From contig CANTUZ010000025.1 of assembly GCA_947846985.1 (NCBI GenBank), forward strand, positions 10,724,100 to 10,788,099: a DNA stretch of 64,000 nucleotides. Direction: 5' to 3'. A program made the translations under genes and the position numbers. This DNA is from Fratercula arctica. Its lineage: Eukaryota; Chordata; Aves; Charadriiformes; Alcidae. The notes under the pieces are model-generated. The model was not told the DNA's origin. It did no database searches and saw only the letters and a program-made list of their open reading frames with translations. Below are positions 11,926 to 22,153 of the stretch, piece by piece (within the stretch, counting starts at the first letter, position 1; the number at the start of each line of letters is the position of its first letter).

Positions 11926-12639
11926 TGTCCTGGTTTGAGGTAAAACAGAACCAAATTTCAGTAATTTTACATTTCAGTTAAGCCTCTTCTAACTAACTGA
12001 ACTCTCTGAAATTAACAGCATATTTGTCAGACACTGTCTGCTTCCAGAGACTGATAAGACCTGATTTTTTCTAATTTATGCCAAGGAATGGTATGCAGAG
12101 AGGCTCCTGCTTATACTTATTGCTATAACAACCAAGGTCAGCTGACTGTTATTTGCCCCGTTGGAGGGTCAGAAGCGGAAAAGTGTAGAGGGGTCACACC
12201 TGCGGGGAGGAGGGGATAGGACAGATGACCCAAAACTGACTAACAGGGTATTCCATCCCATCTGCCCCATGCTCAGTATAAAACCTGAGGGATCAAAGGG
12301 TCAGCCCCCTCTTTCTTCAATGGCCAGCGTCTAAGGAGGACTCTGTTCGTCTGCCTTTGATCCCAATCCACGCATTGGGCTCCAGAGGACTCCAGATCTG
12401 GAATCCAGCTGCCATCCATCGCTGAGTCCAGTCTGGGACTTTCTCAGTGCCTGTCGGTGATGTGATCGCTATCCTGGGCACCAGAAATGGAATGGTTGAC
12501 TAAGATATGTCTCACTGTCCAGCTTTCTCAGTATACATTGTGGTTGCAGGGGGTTTGTAACTTCTGACATGCGAGCAGTTCTTATTTTGGCCTCTGGCAG
12601 AATGAGGGTGCCCTGGGTGTCCCAGCCCAAACCATGACA
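11926..12639 (+). mobile_element. LTR-D solo LTR
   Basis: TG...CA element of 714 bp beginning TGTCCTGGTTTGAGG and ending CCCAAACCATGACA. It matches the reverse-oriented copy at 40028-40785 along much of its length: both share the stretch about phosphate-free runs AACAGCATATT, GCTTCCAGAGACTGATAAG-like text and a TGCAGAGAGGCTC segment. No convincing duplication is visible. It carries AGTATAAAACCTGAGG (about 12276), a likely TATA-type core promoter. Confidence 0.7.
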
Positions 12640-12999
12640 GAGGGTAAAGTAAACAAAACCAGATGCTATGAAGTAGTAATTGCCAACTTAATCCAATTGT
12701 TTCACTGATTATTTTTTTTTGTGTGTCTTTGCATTTTTGTGTGTGTGTATGTATGTGCTTCAGGATAAGTAAATATGGTGGAAAAAGCTTTTTAAACAGT
12801 TTCACTCCTGAATTTGAGGGGACTCTAAGGACAAGTAAGGATATATACTACCAAGTAGGGTAATACCATAGGGTATTTCCTAAGAATATCTACATAACCT
12901 TGGGCTGCAAAATTTTATTTCAGTTACTCTAGAACTGTATGTATTTCAATACCAAAATAATTAAAAGTGTGAATAGCGTGTACTTAAAAGTATGGAAAA

Positions 13000-14205
13000 G
13001 TATGGAAAAAGGCAAATGCCACACCCATCTTCAAGGAGAACAAGGATGAGGATCTGGAGAAGGTTGGTCAGTCTAACCTCAGTCCGTGGGTAGGTTATGG
13101 AGGAAATCCACTTGTAAACTGTTTCCAGACACATAAAGGACAAGAAGGTGTTTGACAACAGCCAGCATGGATTTACCAAGGGAAAGTAGTGTCTGACCAA
13201 CCTAATAGCTTTCTGCGATGAGCTGACTCTGTGTGTGGACAAGGGGAGAGCAGTGGATGTTACACCTTTTACTTTAGCAAGGCCTTTGACATGGCATCTC
13301 ATGGTATCCTTATGCCCAAATTGGTGAGATATGGGCTGGATAAGTGGACAATAAGGTGGGTGGAAAACTGGCTTGGCCTGCCTGTCTCAAAAGGTGTTGA
13401 GTAGTGCTACAAAGTCCGGCTGGCAACCGGTTAGCAGTGTTGTCAGGGGATTGTCTCAGGGATTGATACCAGGTCTGATACTGTTTAATGCCTTTATTAG
13501 TGACCTGGACAGTAGGATGGAGTGCACCCTTGGCAAGTTTGTGGGTGATAGCAAATTGGGGTGGAGTGGCCAGTACTCTGGAGGACAGGGGTATTGTTCA
13601 GAGGGATCTCAACAAACTGGAGACTGATCAGAATGTCATGGAGTTCAACAAAGGGAAATGCCAAGTCCTTCATCTGGGCTGGAATAACCCCATGCACCGG
13701 TACAGGCTGGGATCCAACTGACTAGAAAGCAGCCTTGCAGAAAAGAAAGGACCTGGGGGTGCTGGTGGGCAACAAATTGTACATGAGCCAGAAAAACACG
13801 CCCTTGAGACAAAGGCAGCCAACAGCATCCTTGGCTGTATTAGCAAGAGTGTAACCAACAGGTCCAGGGAAGTGATCCTTCTCTTCAATGCTGATGAAAT
13901 CACATCTGGAGTCCTGTGTCCAGTTTTGGGCTCCTAGTACACGACAGACAGAGATTGGAGCAAGTCTGGGTCTGGAGAATGTGACATGAGGAGAGGCTGA
14001 GAGAACTGGGTTTGTTCAGCCTAGGAAAGAGAAGGCATGGAGAGACCTTATTGCTGCCTTTGAGCTACCTAATGGGAGGATGTAGAGAAGATGGAGCCAG
14101 ACTCTTCTGGGAGGTGCGCAGTGAAATGACAAGAGGCAATGGGCACAAGTTGGAACATGGGAAATTCTGACTTGATATTAGGAAAAGGTGTGTAGAAAAG
14201 GGGAA
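13000..14205 (+). mobile_element. CR1 LINE fragment, degenerate
   Basis: The + strand carries CR1 ORF2 from about the start of the reverse transcriptase (GGCAAATGCCACACCC) through TTTACCAAGGGAAAG, the catalytic-region text CTTTAGCAAGGCCTTTGACA and GTTCAACAAAGGGAAATGCC to the C-terminal region near 14160. Stops and indels break it into short frames. The canonical 3' terminus is missing, so this is an internal fragment. Confidence 0.85.
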
Positions 14206-14480
14206 AAGGATGTGTATCAGGAGGTATTAGGTGGTGTGTTTTCACTCTCCCTATCACCTGTCTCAAAAAAAACCCCGAAGAAATCTGTACCAACCACATG
14301 ATTTTTATTTTTTTTTTGAAAGGCAAGTTGTTTATTATGCTCATGGATTCCAGTTTTAGTAGTATTTATTGAAACTGGTTAGGATTTTATTCTCTTCAGT
14401 GTTATATAGGAATCTCAACTTTATATTTAACAATTATTCCTGAAAATGAAGTGGGCATAAGCAGGATCTGAAATTCTTAG

Positions 14481-14816
14481 TGTCCTGGTTCCGGCAGGGA
14501 CAGGGTTAAGTATTCCATGCCATGGGAGCCACGCCCACCCTGAGATTAAAAGGAGGGAGGGGGCAGGCAGTCGGGTTTGGAGTGGGCTGGTGCCTCCCAG
14601 GTCCGGACCGGCGGGGAGGGGCGGTTCCGTAATCGCGTTTGTATATTTCTCTGTCGGTGGTGTTGTTGTTGTTTTCTTGTTCCCTTTGCTGTTCTGTTAA
14701 ACTGCCTTGGTCTCAACCCAAGAGTGTTGTCTTTTTCTTCTGATCCTTCCTGTACCGGGAAGCGCTGAGCGAGCGACACGTGGTTCTTTGTTGCCATCTG
14801 AGGCCAAACCACGACA
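14481..14816 (+). repeat. 5' LTR of the provirus (LTR-A)
   Basis: 336 bp, TGTCCTGGTTCCGGCAGGG to AAACCACGACA. It contains the likely TATA-like box GAGATTAAAAGGAG near 14542 followed by a GC-rich segment. It matches the 3' LTR (20453-20782) and the solo LTR at 25051-25371. Confidence 0.93.
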
Positions 14817-14824
14817 GTCCTTTT

Positions 14825-14842
14825 TGGCGCCCAACGTGGGGC
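14825..14842 (+). promoter_or_regulatory. Primer-binding site for tRNA-Lys
   Basis: TGGCGCCCAACGTGGGGC lies 8 bases after the 5' LTR and is the complement expected of the 3' end of vertebrate tRNA-Lys(1,2). This is the same primer type used by some betaretroviruses and by foamy viruses. It would prime minus-strand synthesis. Confidence 0.88.
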
Positions 14843-14920
14843 TCAAAGGGTTGAGATAACGACAGAATCCAACTAGAGCTTGAAAAAACGAATTTGTTAA
14901 GTAAATAGTCACCGGTCACT

Positions 14921-16984
14921 ATGTTGCTTAGTTTGTTCTCATGGCTGTGTTATGTAAATTCCTATGTGTCTTATGCACTCCCTGTGATGATATTTGTTAC
15001 TTCTGGGAGGGGGATGAGGATTATCATTTTGCTGTCCTGTGCAATATCGGCTTATGATATGATAACATCACTTGTTAGATGGTTATTTTGGGGCGTTTAT
15101 GTGGTATTGCTGTCCTGTCCGTACATTGGGCACCACCTCTCAGAATTCATTAATAATTACACCCAGTCTATGGGGGAAACAGGGGGGGACACTTTCCCCA
15201 GCTCTTTTGCCTCCCTTTTCTCCTTCGGGTCAGGTATGACAGCTTTTGAGAATTTTGAATATCCTTGGGATGCTCAAACCAGCATGTTCCTAGTGTTATG
15301 TCTGCTGAATATGTTCCAGGTCTCGTTTAGGGTTAAACGATTATTTAAGACTACCACCCAGAGATCTGCTCCAAGGCTGGACAGTCAGGGGTGGCATGGC
15401 AGGTGGGAGAACATGGGCAGGTACCTAGAGAACTTCTCACCTCCAGTGGTCTGGGACTTCACCCCTGAACAATTACAGGACCCTGATAGAGTAGTAGAAT
15501 ATCTGAAGGGAAAATGCTGTGGCTATTCCAGAGAGGCACAACTCATTGCACTGTGCTGGGCCCTGGCCAGTATCTACCAGGCACTGCTCAGTGCTATGCA
15601 GCACCCTCAGAAGAAAGAGACAGAGACCAGACAGGCAGGCGCTGCGGCTGCTGCGGCCCCTGCGGCAGGCGCTGCTGCAACAGGCGCTGCAGCTACTGCG
15701 ACCCCTGCGACAGGCACTGCGGCTACTGTGACCCCTGCAACAGGCACTGTGGCTACTGCGAACCCTACAACAGGCACTGCGGCTACCGCAACCCTTGTGA
15801 CAGACACTGCGGCTACCGCAACCCCTGTGGCAGCCACTGCAGCTACTCCAACCCCGGTGGCAGCCACTGCCGCTGAACCAGGGAACCAACCCATGCCAGT
15901 ATCCGTTGCCCCCATACAAAAGAAGAAGTACACAAAGAAATCAGTTCGCTTACTAAGAGATGACGATGAACCAGGGCCATCACAAGGACAGGAGGAAGAG
16001 GCAGAACCAGAGATAATGACCCGATCCCTATCCCTGAGTGAGCTGCGGGATATGCGAAAAGATTTTAGCCGACTTTCAGGCGAGCACATTGTCACCTGGC
16101 TGCTTCGGTGTTGGGATAATGGGGCCGGTAGCCTGGAATTAGAGGGTAGGGAAGCCAGGCAGCTGGGATCCCTGTCTAGGGAAGGCAGCACTGACAAGGC
16201 AATTGGAAAGAAGACCCAAGCCCTCAGCCTCTGGAAAGGACTCCTGTCAGGCGTGAGGGAGAAGTACCCCTTCAGTGAAGATGTTGTATGTCAACCAAGC
16301 AAGTGGACCACCATGGAAAGAGGTATCCAGTACCTGAGAGAATTAGCCGTGCGGGAGATGATTTATTATGACTTGGACAACACAGACTTGCCCACGGACC
16401 CTGATGAGGTGCAATGCACAAGGCCCATGTGGCGGAAGTTTGTACGGAGTGCACCATCGTCATATGCCAACTCACTGGCAGTAATGGAATGGAAAGGTGA
16501 AGAGGGACCAACGGTGGATGAGGTGGCTGGCTGGCTCCGGCGATATGAAGAAAGCCTCTCTTCCCCCCTTGTCTCAGCTGTGGAGAAACTGTCTCGGAAG
16601 GTTCAGCAACTTGAAGAGAATATGTCCTACTCCCCACCTGTACAGGCCAGCATCTCAGCTATCAGGAGCAGGCATTTCCCCACTCAAGAGAGAGAGTACA
16701 AAGGATACACACCACGAGGCACCCTGTGGTTCTACCTGCGTGACCATGGAGAGGACATGAGGAAGTGGGATGGACAACCTACTTGGATCCTGCGGACACG
16801 GGTACAGGAGTTGCAAGGAAGGACAACCACAAAAGGAGATCCCTCCAGGAAAAGTGCCGCCCCAGTTTCCAGTGGGCAGTTCCCCAGACAGAGCAGAAGG
16901 CCTGATCTTGCTTCTGATCCTCTTGAAGGAACCTCCAAGTCATTTCTGCAAGAAGTGAGTACCGGATACCATGACCAGTATTAG
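14921..16984 (+). CDS. ERV Gag-like polyprotein with hydrophobic N-terminal leader
   Basis: An intact frame of 687 codons starts at the first ATG after the primer-binding site, 104 bases past the LTR. The first 140 residues contain four hydrophobic stretches (about 4-28, 33-49, 54-70 and 120-135) that look like membrane segments. This is unusual, because retroviral Gag normally reaches membranes through myristate and basic residues. Residues about 236-318 form an Ala/Thr/Pro low-complexity tract built of 10-residue repeats. From about residue 369 follows a globular alpha-helical region (SLSELRDMRKDFSRL, then TWLLRCWDNG) that is probably capsid, and a short heptad-like stretch near 551-570. 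I see no CCHC zinc knuckle. The frame ends at TAG (16982-16984), and pol continues in the same frame. The relative at 27704-29258 has the same leader and capsid blocks. The Gag role is inferred from position and length, not from a sequence match. Confidence 0.8.
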   Translation: MLLSLFSWLCYVNSYVSYALPVMIFVTSGRGMRIIILLSCAISAYDMITSLVRWLFWGVYVVLLSCPYIGHHLSEFINNYTQSMGETGGDTFPSSFASLFSFGSGMTAFENFEYPWDAQTSMFLVLCLLNMFQVSFRVKRLFKTTTQRSAPRLDSQGWHGRWENMGRYLENFSPPVVWDFTPEQLQDPDRVVEYLKGKCCGYSREAQLIALCWALASIYQALLSAMQHPQKKETETRQAGAAAAAAPAAGAAATGAAATATPATGTAATVTPATGTVATANPTTGTAATATLVTDTAATATPVAATAATPTPVAATAAEPGNQPMPVSVAPIQKKKYTKKSVRLLRDDDEPGPSQGQEEEAEPEIMTRSLSLSELRDMRKDFSRLSGEHIVTWLLRCWDNGAGSLELEGREARQLGSLSREGSTDKAIGKKTQALSLWKGLLSGVREKYPFSEDVVCQPSKWTTMERGIQYLRELAVREMIYYDLDNTDLPTDPDEVQCTRPMWRKFVRSAPSSYANSLAVMEWKGEEGPTVDEVAGWLRRYEESLSSPLVSAVEKLSRKVQQLEENMSYSPPVQASISAIRSRHFPTQEREYKGYTPRGTLWFYLRDHGEDMRKWDGQPTWILRTRVQELQGRTTTKGDPSRKSAAPVSSGQFPRQSRRPDLASDPLEGTSKSFLQEVSTGYHDQY
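15650..15875 (+). repeat. 30-bp tandem repeat inside gag
   Basis: About seven imperfect copies of a 30-bp unit (ACAGGCACTGCGGCTACTG...) encode the Thr/Ala-rich decapeptide repeats of Gag. The unit length is a multiple of three, so copy-number changes keep the frame. The opposite strand is also open here, which is a by-product of the composition. Confidence 0.85.
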
Positions 16985-17012
16985 AGGGGCCCTGCCTCCA
17001 GCCAGGTGGAGG
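16982..17012 (+). promoter_or_regulatory. Possible stop-codon readthrough signal between gag and pol
   Basis: The gag stop TAG (16982-16984) is followed in the same frame by open pol. Ten bases later, CCTCCA (16995-17000) can pair perfectly with TGGAGG (17007-17012) around a six-base loop. Gammaretroviruses make Gag-Pol by reading through a UAG with a structured RNA starting about 8 bases downstream; the layout here is similar. The stem is short, and I could not identify a clear pseudoknot partner, so the function is inference. Confidence 0.5.
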
Positions 17013-18529
17013 AAAGGGACAACCGGGTTTATTGGACAGTGTGGATTCGATGGCCTTGCACATCAGACCCACAGGAGTATAAGGCTCTAGTGGACACGGG
17101 AGCACAGTGCACTCTAATACCATCAAGCTATAGAGGGGCAGAACCCATTTGTATTTCTGGGGTGACAGAGGGGTCCCAAGAGTTGACTGTACTGGAGGCT
17201 GAAGTGAGCCTGACTGGGAATGAGTGGCAAAAGCATCCCATTGTGACTGGCCCAGATGCTCCATGCATCCTTGGTATAGATTACCTCAGGAGAGGGTATT
17301 TTAAGGACCCAAAGGGGTATCGGTGGGCCTTTGGCATAGCTGCCTTGGAGACGGAGGAAGTTAAACAGTTGTCTACCTTGCCTGGTCTCTCGGAGGACTC
17401 TTCTGTTGTGGGGTTGTTGAGGGTCGAAGAACAGCAGGTGCCGATTGCTACCACAACGGTGCATCGGCGGCAATATCGCACTAACCGAGACTCTCTGATT
17501 CCCATCCATAAGCTGATTCGTCAACTAGAGGTTCAAGGAGTGATCAGCAAGACTCGCTCGCCTTTTAACAGTCCTATATGGCCAGTGCGAAAATCCAATG
17601 GAGAGTGGAGGCTAACTGTAGACTATTGTGACCCAAATGAAGTCACGCCACTGCTGAGTGCTGCTGTGCCGGACATGCTAGAACTCCAGTATGAACTGGA
17701 GTCCAAGGCAGCCAAGTGGTATGCCACGATTGATATAGCGAATGCATTCTTCTCAATCCCTTTGGCAGCAGAGTGCAGGCCACAGTTTGCTTTCACTTGG
17801 AGGGGCATCCAGTACACCTGGAATCGACTGCCCCAGGGGTGGAAACACAGCCCCACCATTTGCCATGGACTGATCCAGACTGCACTGGAACAGGGTGAAG
17901 CCCCAGAACATCTGCAGTACATTGATGACATCATTGTATGGGGAAACACAGCCGAAGAAGTTTTTGAGAAAGGGGATAAAATAGTCCGAATCCTTCTGAA
18001 AGCTGGTTTTGCCATAAAACGAAGTAAGGTCAAGGGACCTGCACGAGAGATCCAGTTCTTAGGAATAAAATGGCAAGATGGGCGCCGCCAGATCCCAATG
18101 GATGTGATCAACAAAATAGCAACTATGTCTCCACCAACTAGCAAAAAGGAAACACAAGCTTTCTTAGGCATTGTGGGTTTTTGGAGGATGCATATCCCAG
18201 ATTACAGTCTGATTGTAAGCCCTCTGTATCGAGTAACCCGGAAGAAGAATGATTTTAAATGGGGTCCTGAGCAACGACAAGCTTTTGAACAAATCAAACA
18301 GGAAATAGTCCATGCAGTGGCCCTGGGGCCAGTCCGGGCAGGACAAGATGTTAAAAACGTGCTCTACACCGCAGCCGGGGAGAATGGCCCTACCTGGAGC
18401 CTCTGGCAGAAAGCACCAGGGGAGACCCGAGGTCGACCCCTAGGGTTTTGGAGTCGGGGATACAGAGGATCCGAAGCCCGCTACACTCCAACAGAAAAGG
18501 AGATCTTGGCAGCATATGAAGGGGTTTGA
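16985..18529 (+). pseudogene. ERV Pol: protease and reverse transcriptase
   Basis: Open frame directly continuing gag after the TAG. The aspartic protease shows the active-site motif ALVDTGAQ (Asp at 17093-17095) followed by the hydrophobic strand ILGIDYL. The reverse transcriptase follows with SPFNSPIWPVRKSNGEWR, LPQGWKHSP and the catalytic YIDD (17918-17929) in QYIDDIIVWG, then the thumb and connection region with FLGIVGFWRMHIPDY. It ends at TGA 18527-18529 within the connection/RNase H boundary, after SRGYRGSEARYTPTEKEILA. The RNase H frame continues in phase immediately after this codon, so the TGA is a single premature stop in a once-continuous pol. There is no separate start codon, and expression would need readthrough from gag. 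Confidence 0.92.
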
Positions 18530-19252
18530 GCTGCTTCGGAGGTGGTTGGTACAGAAGCGCAGCTCCTCTTAGCACCTCGACTGCCGGTGCTGGGTTGGAT
18601 GTTCAAAGAAAGGGTCCCCACCACACATCATGCAACTGATGCTACATGGAGTAAGTGGATTGCACTGATCACAGAGCGAACTCGAACGGGAAACCCCAGT
18701 CGCCTAGGAATTCTGGAAGTGATCATGGACTGGCCAGAAGGCAAGGATTTTGGGATGTCACCAGAGGAGGAGGTGACGCGTGCGGAAGAGGCCCCACCAT
18801 ATAATAAACTGCCAGAAAATGAGAAGCAATATGCCCTGTTCACCGATGGGTCCTGCCGGATTGTGGGAAAGCATCGAAAGTGGAAGGCTGCTGTGTGGAG
18901 TCCTACAGGACAAGTTGCAGAAGCCAGTGAAGGACAAGGTGAATCGAGCCAGTTTGCAGAGGTGAAAGCCATTCAGCTGGCTTTGGACATTGCCGAGCGA
19001 GAAAAATGGCCAGTACTTCATCTCTACACTGACTCATGGATGGTGGCAAATGCTCTGTGGGGATGGTTACAGCAGTGGAAGCAGGGCAACTGGCAGCGCA
19101 GAGGCAAACCCATCTGGGCTGCTGAACTATGGCAAGATATTGCTGCCCGGATAGAGAATCTGGTTGTGAAAGTACGCCACGTAGATGCCCACGTACTGGA
19201 GGAACGCCACGGAGGAACATCAGAACAACCAGCAGGTGGATCAGGCTGCTAG
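18530..19252 (+). pseudogene. ERV Pol: RNase H domain
   Basis: This stretch is in the same frame as the reverse transcriptase piece, separated only by the TGA at 18527-18529. The RNase H catalytic acidic residues are all visible: ALFTDGSC (first Asp), the Glu in SSQFAEVKAIQLAL, the Asp in LHLYTDSWMVANAL, and the C-terminal HVDAH. After HVDAHV the frame runs into unrelated text and stops at 19250-19252, because the pol reading moves to another frame near 19195-19215. The domain itself looks complete. Confidence 0.9.
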
Positions 19253-20168
19253 GATTGAAGTGGCTCAGGTGGATCTGGATTGGCAACGTAAGGGTGAACT
19301 ATTCATAGCTCGGTGGGCCCATGAGACCTCAGGCCATCAAGGAAGAGATGTGACATATAGATGGGCTCGTGACCGAGGGGTGGACTTGACCATGGACACT
19401 ATTGCACAGGTCATCCATGAATGTGAGACATGCGCTGCAATCAAGCAAGCCAAGCGTTTGAAGCCTCTTTGGTATGGAGGACGATGGCTGAAATATAAAT
19501 ATGGGGAGGCCTGGCAGATTGATTATATCACACTGCCACAAACCCGTCAAGGCAAGCGCTATGTGCTCACAATGGTGGAAGCAACCACTGGATGGCTGGA
19601 AACATACCCTGTGCCCCATGCCACTGCCCGGAATACTATCCTGGGCCTTGAAAAGCAAGTCCTGTGGCGACATGGTACCCCAGAGAGAACCAAGTCGGAC
19701 AACGGGACTCATTTCCGAAACAGCCTCATAGGCACCTGGGCCAAAGAGCATGGTATTGAGTGGGTATATCACATCCCCTATCACGCACCAGCCTCTGGGA
19801 AGATAGAACGGTACAATGGACTGTTAAAAACTACACTGAGAGCAATGGGTGGTGGGACCTTAAAACATTGGGATGCACATTTAGCAAAGGCTACCTGGCT
19901 AGTTAATACCAGGGGGTCTACCAATCGGGCTGGCCCTGCCCAATCAAAACTTCCACGTACTGTAGAAGGGGATAAGGTCCCCGTAGTGCACATGAAGAAT
20001 ATGTTAGGGAAGACAGTCTGGGTTAGTCCTGCCTCAGGCAAAGGCAAACCCATCCGTGGGATTGCTTTTGCCCAAGGACCTGGGTGCACTTGGTGGGTAA
20101 TGCGGCAGGATGGGGAAGTCCGATGTGTACCTCATGGGGACTTGATTTTGGGGGAGAATAGCCAATGA
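19185..20168 (+). pseudogene. ERV Pol: integrase domain, frameshifted from RNase H
   Basis: An open frame of 327 codons overlaps the end of the RNase H frame by about 70 bases in a different phase. The shift from the upstream frame lies near 19195-19215 and is most simply a small indel. The zinc-binding HHCC is visible (HETSGHQGR, then ECETCAAI). The catalytic triad follows: Asp in EAWQIDYITLP, Asp in TKSDNGTHF, and Glu in GKIERYNGLL. A C-terminal basic DNA-binding-like region follows and the frame ends at 20168. The ATG at 19185 is probably not a real start. All catalytic residues are kept. Confidence 0.9.
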
Positions 20169-20452
20169 ATCAAATTGTATGTTACACTGTCACTGTATGT
20201 CCTCGTTACTATAATTGCTATTGGCTGTACTGCAGTAAGAATCACCCAAATTAAGGACAGATGGACTTTGATGAAGAGTTGAGTAAAGCACAGTGGTGAT
20301 GGGATCAGAGCTGACGCCCAGCAACTTCCTCAAGATCTGCATCTTCGGCCCATGGACTGTGTGCATGAGCTACGCCGGGTACACTAGTCAAATATTCAGA
20401 AATCTGTAAGATCTGGGCGTGGCAAAAATGGTATGGAATAAGGGGTGGATAA
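20169..20452 (+). other. Provirus 3' untranslated stretch and polypurine tract
   Basis: 284 bases between the integrase stop and the 3' LTR, too short for env or dUTPase. The last bases before the LTR (about 20434-20452, including AATAAGGGGTGGATAA) are purine-rich and are the likely plus-strand primer site. Confidence 0.6.
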
Positions 20453-20782
20453 TGTCCTGGTTCTGGCAGGGACAGGGTTAAGTATTCCATGCCATGTGAG
20501 CCACGCCCACCCTGAGATTTAAAGGAGGGAGGGGGCAGGCAGTTGGGTTTGGAGCAGGCTGGCACCTCTTGGGTCCGGACCGATGGGGAGGGGCGGTTCC
20601 ATAATCGCGTTTGTATATTTCTCTGTCGGTGTTATTGTTTTCTTGTTCCCTTTGCTGTTCTGTTAAACTGCCTTTGTCTCAACCCAAGATTTTTGCCTTT
20701 TTCTTCTGATCCTTCCCGTACCGGGAAGCGCTGAGCGAGCGACACGTGGTTCTTTGTTGCCATCTGAGGCCAAACCACGACA
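20453..20782 (+). repeat. 3' LTR of the provirus (LTR-A)
   Basis: 330 bp, TGTCCTGGTTCTGGCAGGG to AAACCACGACA. It differs from the 5' LTR mostly by transitions and by a shorter GTT run near 20630. The CTTAG duplication follows directly. Confidence 0.93.
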
Positions 20783-20787
20783 CTTAG

Positions 20788-22153
20788 TAATAGGCTAAAT
20801 AACATTTCGGTCTTATTTTCAGTTAAAATTACTTTCTGACCCACATTCAAGATATAGATGTTTTCTGATTCTATTTAATATGACTCTTAGGAAACCTACT
20901 TGTAAAATTCAATTTTGAGTAGAAAATATATACATATTAGTGTCATTTGATCACAACAAAAAAACCCAAAAATAATGAATGCAGTTTAGGACAGTTTTCA
21001 GGTGGTTACACAACACCTCAAAATCAGCATATACTTCTGTATTTCTTGTTACCTACCATTAAGAGTTTATTGCAAAGTTTAGAAATGAAGTTTGTGCAAC
21101 ATTTATATTATGATGAAATATAAACTAAACTTGTGAAAAATAAAAAAGAGAAAAATATTTTTTTTTGTCTTTGCATTGACTAATTTTGAAAAGTTAATAT
21201 CAGTCATTCTGCCAGCACAAGCACTCATGTGCTTCCCGTTTTGTTTCTGTATTCGTTTTGCGTCTGGTAGCTCTGTGTTGCCATTGTTCCAATCAGTCAC
21301 TGTGCAGATCTGTTTTGCTGCTGGTGCTCATCTGACTGGTCTTTGTTACAAGCATACGTGTGTTCTGCCTGTTCAGTCCTGCTGACTAACTCCATACAAA
21401 ATGGGTTTTATGGTGGGAGGTATAGGACAAAACATGGCTTTGAGATGGGACCCTTGCTCCTTGATTGAAGGTGCTCATCTGCAGGGTAGAGTTTTTTTCA
21501 TCTTCTCTCAATTGATCATGGATATAACTACAAGCCAAGGTCCACTGTTGATAACACAGAGCAACTCACTCATTTGAGGGAAATACACAGCACAAGTCTT
21601 ATGCTTTTATGAATAGCAACAATAATTTATGATCATTTATGCAATTAAAACCCAACAAGTTTAATCAAAGAATCATTAGGTGGAACAATATTGTAATTTA
21701 AATCAAACTGGATAAAGCTACCTTTTCCCTTTCTGTAGAAGACATAAATTATCTTCTGGGCTTGAAGCTTGCATTCAAATAATAAAGGATTGACATTAAA
21801 ATCAGTGTAGTTCTTTTGAATAGTAAATTGGCATGACAGTGCTTTTATTAAAAAAGAAAACAACACAGAAAATATTTTCAATATTGATGATGTTTATTTC
21901 AAAATGGGTATTAACACAGAAAGTTGCATAAAATAACATAAACTGATGTAGGTTCAGGGCTGTATCAGTCCTTTTAAACAAGCCTCTTCTTCCTTGGAAT
22001 TATTTGGTCAAGGTATTGTATGAAAATGTATTAATATGTCAGGGTAGGTGGACCATATCAAAGGATGGGAAGGGAGTTGGTAGTTAATGCAGATTTATTG
22101 GATAGTGTGGGACCTGAGCATGACTTAAGTGGTATGGAATAAGGGTTGGAGAT
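20788..22153. other. Unique intronic sequence
   Basis: No gene or recognised repeat. AT-rich; short open frames look like chance. Confidence 0.5.

Larger units (their letters stand above)
14476..20787 (+). mobile_element. Complete env-less ERVL-like provirus
   Basis: The provirus runs 14481-20782 between perfect CTTAG target duplications (14476-14480 and 20783-20787). The order is 5' LTR, primer-binding site, gag, an in-frame TAG, pol (protease, reverse transcriptase, RNase H, integrase), a short untranslated stretch and the 3' LTR. Only about 285 bases separate the integrase stop from the 3' LTR, so there is no env and no dUTPase. Gene content resembles class III (ERVL) elements, although mammalian ERVL usually carries a dUTPase after integrase. 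Damage visible in pol is one in-frame TGA and one frameshift. The two LTRs differ at roughly twenty positions by eye plus a short GTT-repeat indel, so the insertion is not recent. Confidence 0.93.

Noticed and set aside
15607..16197. A 196-codon minus-strand frame opposite gag
   Set aside because: It is a shadow of the Ala/Thr-rich repeat in gag. It has no independent start context or domain.
19185..19250. Overlap of the RNase H and integrase frames as programmed frameshifting
   Set aside because: No clear slippery heptamer at the overlap, and RNase H and integrase are normally in one frame. A small indel is simpler.
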